From Rhynchonema sp. JSB1_4 (lineage: Eukaryota > Nematoda > Chromadorea > Monhysterida > Xyalidae), in the NCBI GenBank assembly GCA_030248065.1, contig JASAMV010002598.1, forward strand, positions 1 through 64,000: a stretch of 64,000 nt of DNA. The letters run 5' to 3'. The position numbers and the translations under genes are program-made. This document shows, piece by piece, positions 45,301-57,300 of this stretch. Each line of letters starts with the position of its first letter. The first letter of the stretch is position 1. Below the pieces are notes generated by a model. That model was not told where the DNA came from and made no database searches. It saw nothing but the letters and a program-made list of their open reading frames with translations.

Positions 45301-48300
45301 TAGTCTTACCACTTTCTCACACAGGTAACCTTAGGCAACTGATGTTAAAATTCTTCATGCAGATTTAAGCTTAGAGAGAGTACACAACAAGTACAGTAAA
45401 ACTCATTTATGGTGCCACGCTTTTATACACGGCACCAATATATAACATTTCGTTTGATCACATTATGAAACACACCCTTCATGTTTTCGCCTCTGTCTTC
45501 GTCTTGTTCTCCCGGCAAATGTCTGTCTAATCCTATCCCTCCTATCAAACTGTCCCTCCACGGCTGTTGTTGCAGCTGCAGACGCTTGACCGGGCTGAGA
45601 CTGAGAACTACCGGCGGTCGTAATAATTGAGGTCCCTGCCTGAGCCGAGTCAGTGCTGGTCGTTGTTGTCGACAGCGGTAAGCGAAGGGAACGACGCCAG
45701 GAGTGTTGTTGGGGTGGCGGGCTTCAAACAAGGGGTTGGGGTGTGAGAATACTATACTAAATAAGGGGTTCGATCCCATTCGAGTTTTGAGTAATTTTCA
45801 ATAAAGTTGAGAGTTTGTCATTCAAAAGTGGCCAAAGATGCTTGTGAGTGATGGAAGCTCAAAACTCGAGATTGCAATACTACTGTCTTCATTTAAAATT
45901 ATGTGTTGTAAAGTAAATCTACGCCAACACGAGCCCGATTTCGGAGCTGGCAAAATGGTGAAACATTCAGACGTGGCTGCTGATTTGGGAAACGTTACAC
46001 GTTGTGGAACACAACGTGGAGCATGATGATTTTCTCTTTCTTTGCGTTTTGCAAGTTCATCACCTCCGAAATCGGGCTCGTGTTGGCGTAGTTTGCCTAT
46101 AGATTTTTAGAAAGTGTGTCAGTATGGGGTTCTCATCACAGGCTCCTCACCCTAGCATGCAAAAGCAGGTGCCCCTACGTTACAAGCAATAGTCAACAGT
46201 TGCGCAATATTTGCACTCACACAGTGGCAGCCATGGTATTGTTACCATCGCCGGATGTTTCAAGCACCAACGAGCGTGTGGCAAGAGCACGATTATTGGC
46301 TGTTGCCTGCGTTCGCCTTGCTGGTTCAGGGGAACATTCACGCGTGCGTGATGCTTCGACGGCTAGGGGTTCTGCAATGTTTCAACGGTCATACTTGTCA
46401 GATGTCAGACTTGATGATCGACCCAGCAGCCCATGGTCATGAAGGACATGGGTCATGCGACTTTTTGTGATGATGGATATGATGTATGTTTTAGGCGTCC
46501 CTTTTTACCTGTTCTCTAAGGTGAATCACAGATTAGTGACAATGCTGCCGATATTTGTTCCTAACTGCTGTCACACTATTTGCTATTCTTATGGTGGAGT
46601 AAGCAAACATCAAGGTTCCTATCGTATGTATGTCATTGTATGTAGGTGTAGCTCAAGAGTGTGTCGTACATTTGCGTGCGAGATCTATTCCTCTGAAACG
46701 CATCCCCCCGTTACATTAACCCACCGGTCTCATAAACCACCGGCAACATTTGTGTACCGCCGGAACCGCCAGTTGCAGTGGTGGGCGTGTTGTGATGGAC
46801 GGAGAACAGCAGTTCATCCGGCGTGGCTGTGCGACGTCGCACTTTCTCACCGGAGGTACTGCCGTTCTTGTGAAGTTCGTCTGAAACATTGAAATAAATA
46901 TTGAGTGACGGTACAGTCCCGGCGCACAGGTTCAGGCCCGGCCGATTGAGGCCCGCCGATTCAGGTCCGGCTGGAGCCTAAGCCTAAGCCTATAAATGGG
47001 TCAACTATGCTGGGTCTGAATCGGCCGGGCCTGAAAAACTGGGCCTGAAAAGGTCGGGCCTGAACTTCCGGGCCTGAAAAGTTGCGGAATATGAAATAAA
47101 CAGCAACATGAGTATAACGTGCGCCGTATTTTTTCAGTTGCTCGGTTAGGTCGGCCCTCTGAACAAGCAAGTGCATCAGAGGATCTTCAGTGTGAGTGCA
47201 CCAAACGGCCACGTGGCCACGTAGTACACCACTCAAGGCGCTCCGTGGGAATAATTTGAAAAGCTCTTCTGGAGCAGTAGCGTTGGCGAAACCTGATGCA
47301 CAGGCAATTTCAAAAGTCGTGATCCAGCGCAGCAGCCTGACCGCCGGCTGATGTTTCACTAAGACTATAAAATAAAGCACAAAGTGAACCCAAGACAAGC
47401 CTGAGCTGCCCATCGATCTATTCAAACTGGCGGCGGCGGCCGCAGGCTGGAAGACCGGTGAAGCGTCCATTGACGCTTCGAGGACTTGATCCAGTAGTCT
47501 CTCATGCACGCGGGATTGCAGTTCGAGTTGCGTGTAACGTTGCTCGTGTTCCTGGAGAGGTTCAATAGTGTTGTCAACTTCTAACGTTGGTGAACATGAG
47601 ATCGCGCAATGCAACTGGCGCCGTTATTACGATTGACATAGGTATACGTAAAATGCCTGCTTTATACATACTTGACGGTACCGAGAAAACGAAGGGTCTG
47701 ATCCAGGGTTGGGCAAAAAAAACGACGGCGTTTTTTCTTAAAAAAACGACGTTTTTTTTAAAAAAACGCCTGGGTCGTTTTTCGTTTTTTTTAATCCTGA
47801 ATTTCCTTGATTTTCCCTGATTTTTCAGGGAAAGTACCCTGATTATCAAGGAAAATCAATTTTTTGTCCCATTTTTTTCAAAAAATTTTCGACCAATTTT
47901 TACTTTGTCGAGATACGTCGATATACGGAGTTTGACTTTCAGTGATGACCCCGGCCAAAGTTGGTCCCACGATGCGGGTCTGATATGGGATCTTAGCAAC
48001 TCGCTAGAAAAGGGTTGAAACCCGTTTATTTTGCCTCAGAACACATAGAATTACTTCATTTAACCACGTTTTCTTCCCAACATGAGCGTTTTCCAATTTT
48101 TTTGGGGCATATTTTGGTCATCTGGGCGTTTTAAAAAAAACGTTTTTTTTTAAAAACGTTTTTTTTTAAAAAAAACGATTTTTTGAAAAAAACGTTTTTT
48201 GCCCAACCCTGGTCTGATCAAGTGGTCACCATAAAAAGTTCGAGATTGACTGTTTCTTACTGGAAGCCTCAGTGAAACATCAGCTACCCAGCATGGTTGC

Positions 48301-51300
48301 ATAGCATTATACATATGTGCGCACGTAAACATATGGTCATCACTTATGTATAGTCCAACCACCAGCTCTTGAGACGACTTTTTTTAAAGCTTGCTTGGCC
48401 AGATTCAAAAATGCGCCTGTTACACGGGTTTTCGCAAACAAAAGAAAGAGATTGGGCTGAGAGAGATGATGACAAGTTCCAGCTGGCTGACCTCAATTTG
48501 TTGCGTGCTTACGCGAACAGCAACGTCGTTCAACACACAAATGTTTTGGGAGTCAAAAGGGATTTTACGCACCGAGATAGAGAGCGTGTTTTTTTTTAAA
48601 AATACATGCGTTTCTCTTTCTTTCATTTCCGAAATACGTGGAATCGGAACATTGTTGGATCTGTACACGTCAACTTCAAAATAAAGTCGTCTCATGAGCT
48701 CGTGGCTGGACTATACGTTATCCGCGCTGATATGTCTCAGTTACACGGTGATTCGAACTGTTCAATCTTTAGGGCCTTGACCCGCTGGTGGTTCACCTGG
48801 GCTTGACCGCTAACCTTGACTTCGACCTCCTTCTGCGACAGCTGCACGCCCTGCTCCACACAATATTGATACAAATGTTTCATCAGATACTTGGCTTCAT
48901 TCATGTTTGCGCAGTCCTCGAGCACCCGCTCGCCCGGCGTCAGCAAGCGAAGGGAATCGGGCTTGGCATTCGATTGCTTCATTTCGTCAACCACGCACTG
49001 AGAGGGAGAGAAAGGTGTGATTTTTAAAGTAATTTTGAAATTATGGTGCTCATAGTCTCGAATACGTTCAAGCATGTGCACTTTGACAAATGTCACGTGA
49101 TTGCATCCGCACCAGAGTTTAATAACGTCTGTCTCATTTTCTTCATCCCGCTTGACCAGAAGTTCCTGGCCTGACACGTGAATGGTTCACCATACCGCAA
49201 GTGTGCTTTTTTTGGTTTCCAATTACGGCCGTTTCACAGACGGGCGAAAACTAAGTCATCGCCTGTACGAATATGCGGCCACACCCAAATAGAGATTAGA
49301 ACACCATTGCTCACTTATCACTTGCTGCGCACTAAAAAACGTGCCATGCCAGTGAGAAATGGAAATGGGATAAAAATGAAAATGAATAAACATTCTCAAC
49401 AGTGATCGAAAATGACCAGGTCCCAGTCAGCTTGCCAAGACCACCTTGCTTTCCTCATCCAACAATATGATGGTGGTCTGTGTCTCATTGATCTGCTGCT
49501 GGATGTAGTCCAAATTGGCGTACAACGCTGACACCTCATTACCGACGTCAACACGCTGTTCGATATTGGATGCGTGCTGCAGACGATCTTTGGCGTCCGA
49601 CAGATTCGAGGCGGCTTCTTCGCGCAGCTGAAATTATCGTGACCACAAAATTATAGTTATCGTGCGAACCTCGCCCTGTAAATAGATTGGTCCTTTATAA
49701 TAGGGGGTTCATACCGTCTGGGGTTGCCCAACAACAGAGTTATAACAAACTCATAACAAAAAAACAGTATGTAGGAAACAGTTTATGGAAATATAACTAT
49801 CGAAACTTGCGCAACAAACAAGAAAAACCGTCAAACCTTCAGATAGCGCTCCAACGAAGCGCCCATTTCGCTGAGCGTACGCTTTTGCGAGACGATTTTG
49901 GAGATCTGAAGTGTGTGAAACATCAGTCACTATAAGCAGTAGTCAATATAGGCCAAAAAATGATTAACTAACATTCTCTTCAATATGTGACCATTTCTGC
50001 TTGGCAATTTTCGGACTAAATCGAGTGGTCTCTACAAAACGGTCGGCAGTCGGCGAGCGGACCGAAACAGCCAAACGTTGTCTGTTTCTAAATCTCACTC
50101 CACGCTCAGCGATGGGAGCCGAAGTCTGAGCCGGGACAGGTGCGACTTTGTCGAAATTGCTCAGACTTTTCGATGCGACCGCGCTGCGTGACATTTGACG
50201 GCTGGACTGTTGCTGGCGTTTGGCCTGCATTGAAAGTTGTTAGGTTCGAGCAATTCGAAGGTTTTTACGCAATATATAAGCTTGAGGCTACAAGTACTGA
50301 CGATGACCTGCTGCTTAGCCCCGTCTGTTCAAAACAGGCGACCAAAAAGCACAAACTTCACAACTCGCAGCACCTGTTCAACATTGGCGGGTTGTTTGGG
50401 CGTTGGGTGCGCTCCCAGAGCATGATATGTGTGAAAAGGACTGTGTTAAGACCTGCACCTTAATTAACGACTAATCTGGACGATGTTAAAACCGTGATTA
50501 ATAAAAAACCTTAAAAGAAGACGCAAACGCACGTTTTCAGAAGTCGGCAATGACAACTGAACAAAATTTCCCCTTAAAGTTTGTCACAAACCAACCCAAA
50601 CATCAAACCTGCTGGACAGTAGTGCTCCTCGTGAGCATCTGTTGCTGTCTGACACGTTGTCGCTCCAACATCTGCTTTTCCTTCACGCGCGACAGCTCTT
50701 CCTGCTTCCGCTTCAGCATTGTGTCTTTCTGAAAGGCAGAAAAAAACAATTAGAATTGGGCACGGAAGTTCTTATAGGTCGAGCTTCATTTTTATAAACA
50801 TATTTATGTAAATTAAACACAATATTTACACAAGGTGTGCTCGCTCGTTCTCAGGACTTTTCAACAAAACTACACAATATTTCTAACACAAACCTGTTTC
50901 TCCTTTGTCTGCAACTCCCTAATCTCTCTGTCCCGTTTGCGCGCCTCCTTCTCCAATTGTGCCACCTCGCGATTTCGCCTGCGTTCAGCATCCAAGGCCC
51001 GTTTCGACTCGTCGCGCATGCGTTGCATCAGATCGCTCTGTGCGTGGCGTGAGATTTAATTTTGCGGAGTGCGCCGCGCATGTTGCGAACTGCTAGTCCA
51101 GTTGTTTTGGGAAAGCGCAAATTGTTGATTTCGCAAAAGAACGCACGGGGTTTGCTCAGGGTTTGGCCTCAGCCAAAGCCAAAGCCTAATAATTACATGG
51201 ACTAAGCCTAAGCCCAAGCCTGAGAAAAAAGGAAGTCAAAACTGAACTATGTAGCTTTTCCCAAGATGCGTGCGCCGCCCACTGGTCCGATGTTTCACAC

Positions 51301-54300
51301 GTGATTAGTGAGTTATCCAAATTTGAACCATTGGTCAATCATCAACACACAATTGGTGCACCAGAACATCTTCAGTCTCAATATATTTCACGGTAACCAA
51401 CCTTTGTCCTCTTCATTTCACCCAGTTCGTTCCTGAGTTTCTCAATCAGTCTCTGATCGGCCTGTTGTTTGGCCACAATACGTTGGTGCTCCCTTTCGGC
51501 CGATTGCATTTGTTTGAGCTTGTGGCGCATTGAGTGCAGTTTCTGGAATTGGATGTTTGGAATATTTTGATGTCGTGCGTGTTAACTTTATCAAAATTTT
51601 GAAACAAAGAATGTTTCCGTCAGCTAGTAGACCTCTTCATAATCTTGCTTGATCTTCGCTGTTTCTTCTTCATTCAGAGCGTTGCCCGTTGCGTGGCTGC
51701 GATACACTGAAATATATTTACGTAACTCCGTGAAATACATATCAAGCTGTGCGTGGAATTCAAAGGGTTGTCTCCAAAAGCGCAATGTGAAGACTGATGT
51801 GGGTTTTTATGGTCTAATATCCCATTAAATTATCCATTGTGTTCAAAAAAGTGTTTTTGGTCCTACGGGCTCCTTGGTGGAAAATGAAAATTGAAACGAC
51901 AATACTTTCTGTGTCCAAGTTTTCCATATCCATTTCCAATACGGCTACGGGCAAACTGGCAAATGAAAAATGGAATGAACCAAAACAAATCATTTTTCAA
52001 ATTTCAAATTTTTCCGTAAATGCTTTCCTTTCATTTGCTTTTCCAATTTGCCCTTAGTCATACAGAAAAATGGAAATGGAAAACTTGGACATAATTTAAT
52101 TTAGCACGCATAATTTTCAATCCTGCATCCGCAGAATCATTTACAGACGAACAAAGAGTTGTTGGCCGAGCTTTGTCTGTTTTCATTTTGCAAGTAGTTT
52201 TACACATAATGCTTGGGTACACGACACTAACTTTTAAATTTTCACAAAAATACAAACCAATACAAACCACGTACCCATTTCGTTGATGACCCTGTCCCTT
52301 TCCAGCTCCGTATCCCGAATCCTTTCGGCCAATTCCTTCAGTTTCGCTTCGTATTGTTGTCTCATCGCCACCAGTTGTTGTTGGCTGCGTTCCAATTCGT
52401 TAATTAGACGCTCTTTGATCGAAATCTCGGTTTGCAATGTCGCGAGGTTCTCTTGCGTTTCGAGGTCAAGATCTGGGAATACAAATTTTGAAAGATCACA
52501 AATCAAATAGGGCAAACTGGCTGATGCTACACATCATTAAATATTTTATTTTTATGGCCTGCATCAAATTTGGTGATTGAATCGCATCAACTTGGTCTGC
52601 ATTGATCATATTTTGCGATTTAGTGATTCGACTAAGTTTGACCAGCGTAAAAGAAGAGCTGTAAACAGATTTTACGCTGGTCAAAACTCATCCCATCAAA
52701 CCAAGCTCGCCACCCAAAACCATACCGTCGTTTTGTGTCGACTGTTCCTCATCTTGTTGGTCCGTTTCCGATTCACTACCAGACGCTTCAGAAGGGTCTT
52801 CGGATGCTTTAGCGCTGAATGTCACTTCTGAAAATGATGTTTCAAAGTTGAAAGAGAACGATAATAGTTAGCATATTCTCGTCTCAAATTGACTTTTGAT
52901 TTATTCAGCATATGCTTTAATGCAAGGCTTTCTGTCGCTACACACTCAGTGATCACACGCTTGACTTTGTTTCCTTTGCCCCGTGGTTCACTGCGAATTC
53001 TAACAAAGTTCGCTGATGTTTCACAAAATCCACAAAAGACAAATAATCCACCCACCATCAATTTCAGCATCATTTCCATTCTCTTTGTGCGAATCACCAT
53101 TCGTGGCCGTTGAACCGAACAAATTCTCCGCTCGTTGCTGCAAACGCAACAGCTCGAGATCCTGCTTGGCTTCGGTCAGCACGCGATCGGAGTCTTCCAG
53201 AACCGGACATGACGATATGGCTGAAAATGTGCACGAATGGGCATACATACAGTATGTTGTTGTTGTGCTTTGAGGGCACGGGGTATGACGCGTGGTGGGG
53301 TTGCGGCACAAAGTATAGAGACTCAGGCAGCCGCAGTATTAGGCTTTGGGTCGAAACCGCAACCCCACCACGCGTCATATGTGCACCCCTTGCGCTCAAA
53401 GCACACCCGCATACTGTACGTTTACCACCTTTGCCGGGTTTACGGCTACCCTCAAGCCACCCGAGTCTGTGGATGAATGGTTGTTAATAGTCTTGTCTGT
53501 CTGATTTGTTAACACTCATAATCCGACCCACAATCGGCCATCAACCTCCAAATTACTGGCAGTGAATATTCGTCACGCAAGAGACAGACCTGGATCAAAC
53601 CGATCACTAAATGTAGACAAGTACGTAGATCAAAACGCGAGACTTGAAATTTAACTTGTCAAATCTGCGCACAAATGAAATGACAGATCTGTTTGACCTC
53701 AAATCACGACCGAATAAAATTATCCAAAATATCCAATCACTCACCAGAAACACCCAAATCGATTGCATTGAACGCGATCGAATCACTGATCGATGTAGCT
53801 TGATCATCAACATCATTCGCTGCTGTGTGCTTCACTCTGGCCAACAGCTTTCGGTAGTGTTCGGCACTGCTCTGGGCCTCGCACAACGACGAACTGATTG
53901 ATGTTTCACAAGATGTAAAGCGTTTCGAAGAAAAAATTATGACAAACATAACATGAGAACTTGTTCAGTATCAAACGCGCTGATCGAACTGGTACCTTGG
54001 TCCAGGGTTGGGCAAAAAAAAAAATTTTTTTTTTTTTAAAAAAAAAAAATTTTTTTTTTTTTAAAAAAAAAAGGTTTTTGAAAATTTTTAAAAATTTTCG
54101 GGGGAACAAAATGTTCTAAAACGTCCAAAAATGGCCTTTTTGGGGGTTATTTTTTGTCATTTTTTCTCAAGGGTCGAAAAATTTTCTTCACAAAATCACC
54201 TTTGGGGCATGTATTTGGTACCTAAGATACCCCAAATGATGTTATTATACCTTCCCGTAATACATGGGACACAGTATGCATGTGCCTACAGGGTACTTCG

Positions 54301-57300
54301 ATGTCATACCCCATCGGGTCGGTCATATACGACTGATTCAGCTACCCGACAAGCATTTCTGCAGCTTATATTCTCAATTCTGTGTGGTTTATGAGTGAAT
54401 CTTGCTTATTCGGCCACAAACTGTTGTGTCCGATACCACAGAGCAGCAATCATCGGTCCATATCAAGCACAGACTGTTGGATCGTACCGAAATGACGTAA
54501 ACACCCTTGATAAGTGATGCAAACCAAGTCACAAAAGTGACTTGTCAATTAAAGTTGCATTTTTTCGCGATTTTACGCGTTTTTTAGGCAAATTTGGTAA
54601 AATTTCCCCGAATCTCAGACTTTTTAAAAAAAAAATTTTTTTTTTAAAAAAAAAATTTTTTTTTTAAAAAAAAAAACTTGTTTAAAAAAAAAATTTTTTT
54701 TTCCAACCCTGCCTTGGTCAATAATTTTTACGCTAATGTCAAATATCCTGCAAGCAGTGCAGTCGCTGATCAAGGCAAACTGATCACCGCGTTTATTGCC
54801 GACTCTGAGTGGCTTATACGGCACAGCGCAGTGCAATTTACTGATGTTTCACAGCAAAATAGCGGTTACCGTAATCGCTCGATCTCAGTCAAATATCGAT
54901 GAATAACATCTTTAACCGCGTCTGCATCACTGCTCGCACCGTTGATGTGACCTGAATTTCGAATGTAGATGAAAAATTATAATGAAAGATCATATTTTTA
55001 TAAATTATAAATCATATGAAGTATTTTTTTGAATTATGCAAACCATTTTGCACGCCAGACAATTGCTGAATGTCCCGATCAGCCTGAAGCTGCGCGCAAT
55101 GTTCCCTCAGAACGTCATTCGTCTCCTGCATCGCCTTCAGCCGCACACGAAGCTGGTCAACTTCGGCCTGGAAAAAATTGTTTTTTCGTCTTTTTGGCAG
55201 AAAAGGTTAAAAAATAAAGAAATATGAGAACGCAGAATTTCTCAGCTTTTTTCTCACAAAAAAAAACAGAAAAAGTACTGTATGTTAACCAAGCAATACC
55301 TGAAGCAGCACGTTTTCATGATATTGGTCGTTGATGGCCTCGGTACCGTCTGGTGACAGGAGTCGCTTGCCCTGAAAATACATGGCCGGGGTGCATACGC
55401 CTGATATCAACATTTTGGATAAATTGAAGCTGCACTTTAAAAATACATACAGTAAAATGCAGATGCCTAAAAACACAGACGTAATCAAAGCCCAGCATTC
55501 CCCCTACAACCAACCGATCTGAATTCATTCAATTCCCTCTCCAATTTCTGAATGTGCGTCCTCAAATCGCCAATCAATCGACTCGTGTTGTCTTTGTTCA
55601 CCATCACTTCGTTCTTGATGTTCTTGGCGCGATTCGCATAATTCAGTGTGTTCAGTGTCTCCATGAAATCGCAATCGGACGGGCTGCAATCAAGCATTGA
55701 AGTTGCCAAGTATGGTGAAGATAAAAGTTACCATACACCGACGAATGACCATGTCTGGTCCATGTCAACTATGAAAGTCGATTTGCTCTTGCTGGTAGCG
55801 TCAGTTTTACTTTTTTTAGATGCTGTGACGGTTCTGACTTCGGCTTTGTGGTGACAGGATTTCTTTGCAACTCATGCTTGTTCTACAATCTGCCCGTAAA
55901 CTGTGAAGTTCGTAACATCTCTCCAAGCCCAAAGTGTCACGGTGACATAAAGCAAATTCGATTCTGTGAAATCCCATTCGATCATTCTGTAGATGTCAGC
56001 CCCGAAGCGCGCCACTTCCAATTCCAGCCACCACGGTTACAGCGCAACAAAATGAAACATCACCTGATACATGCGATCATCAACGTTCTGCTGTTTCCAC
56101 CAAGCGAGTCCTGCAGCAATCGTGTCAACTTCGAGTCCCGATAAGGCACATGCTTGGCTCGAAGGGTCGGGTCGCCCAAAGCGCTGATGACATTGCCCAG
56201 GGCCAGCTGGAAGAAACGCGGGATTTTTTGGTTACATTTTTTTAAATCTAATGTAATCACAACAATCCAAACGCCAAAAATTGTTATGTTTTCATATTTG
56301 ATGATCGTCGTGGTCCTAGGTCAAGACCTGTCTTGGTCACGTGATCATTGTGTTCCGTTTCTGAACCGATAACGATATGGTTTCTGAGGGCACCCAAAGG
56401 ACTGTGCCTATCATCGAAATGTCTAAGATAGCTGCCTTCAACAAAAACATCTAGAACACGGCTGTCCTGTCAGCACCCCGTTTTGACACCGAATCATCAC
56501 GTGCCCAAAATTACACGCACCAATCCCTTATTTATGTTGATCGCCTCTCTGGCCCTGTCCCCCGTTGCTCCCGTGCGTTTCATTCGTTCCGAGCCAGCCA
56601 AATCCACAAAATGGAATTTCGACGTCAACAGCTCGAATTCGGGCATCGATTGTTCGAGACCTGTGGTGGAAAAGGGACCTTCAGTGATAAAAATGTATAC
56701 AGTCCACACCTATGTTGCGCGGCAGGACCCGAGTTTTGGTCGACTAAGACGGTCCATTCATTTCATCGAGTACGAAATTAGTGAGTTTGGGATCAGGTAC
56801 ACATGCTATGTAGAGAGATTCACAACAGCTTCCATACGCAGGATACTAAGTGCACCACTTTATATAGAACAGTATGTCCTCTTTACGGCGACGTGGTCGG
56901 GTGCGGGAGCTGTGCTGTCAATCAGCCCTATTTTGACAAACTCTACCGACACCCAAGCAAGACTCGAACCCGCAACCATTAACTGCCCAGTCCGCATTAA
57001 TGCCACTGCGCCACGGTGCACGCACACCAACCTGAATCAGGCGAACCGGGCGCGGCGTTGTCATTGTTTTCCTGATGTTCGTTATCATTTGGCATTGGCA
57101 TAGATGAAGTAGACGGGTTGTCTTCGGTTGTCTCTGGCTCGTTTTCGACTGTTGATGTCTGGAAAGAGAAATTTCGATGAGGCTGTCAAGGTCGGTTTAT
57201 ACTCTGACTGCCCGGCAGTAGCAGTCAGAAATTTGTGACTGCCCGTTCGGTCAGTTCATTAACAGAACAAGACCAGTAGACGGCAGGCAGCGGTCAATGG

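Noticed and set aside
50290..50435. Additional KIF21 exon between exons 22 and 23
   Set aside because: Candidate frames either contain stops or break phase; exons 22 and 23 join in phase without it.
52845..53013. Coding extension between KIF21 exons 16 and 17 (open frame 52822-53100)
   Set aside because: It ends in a stop in the only continuing frame and does not resemble KIF21; direct joining of exons 16 and 17 keeps the frame.
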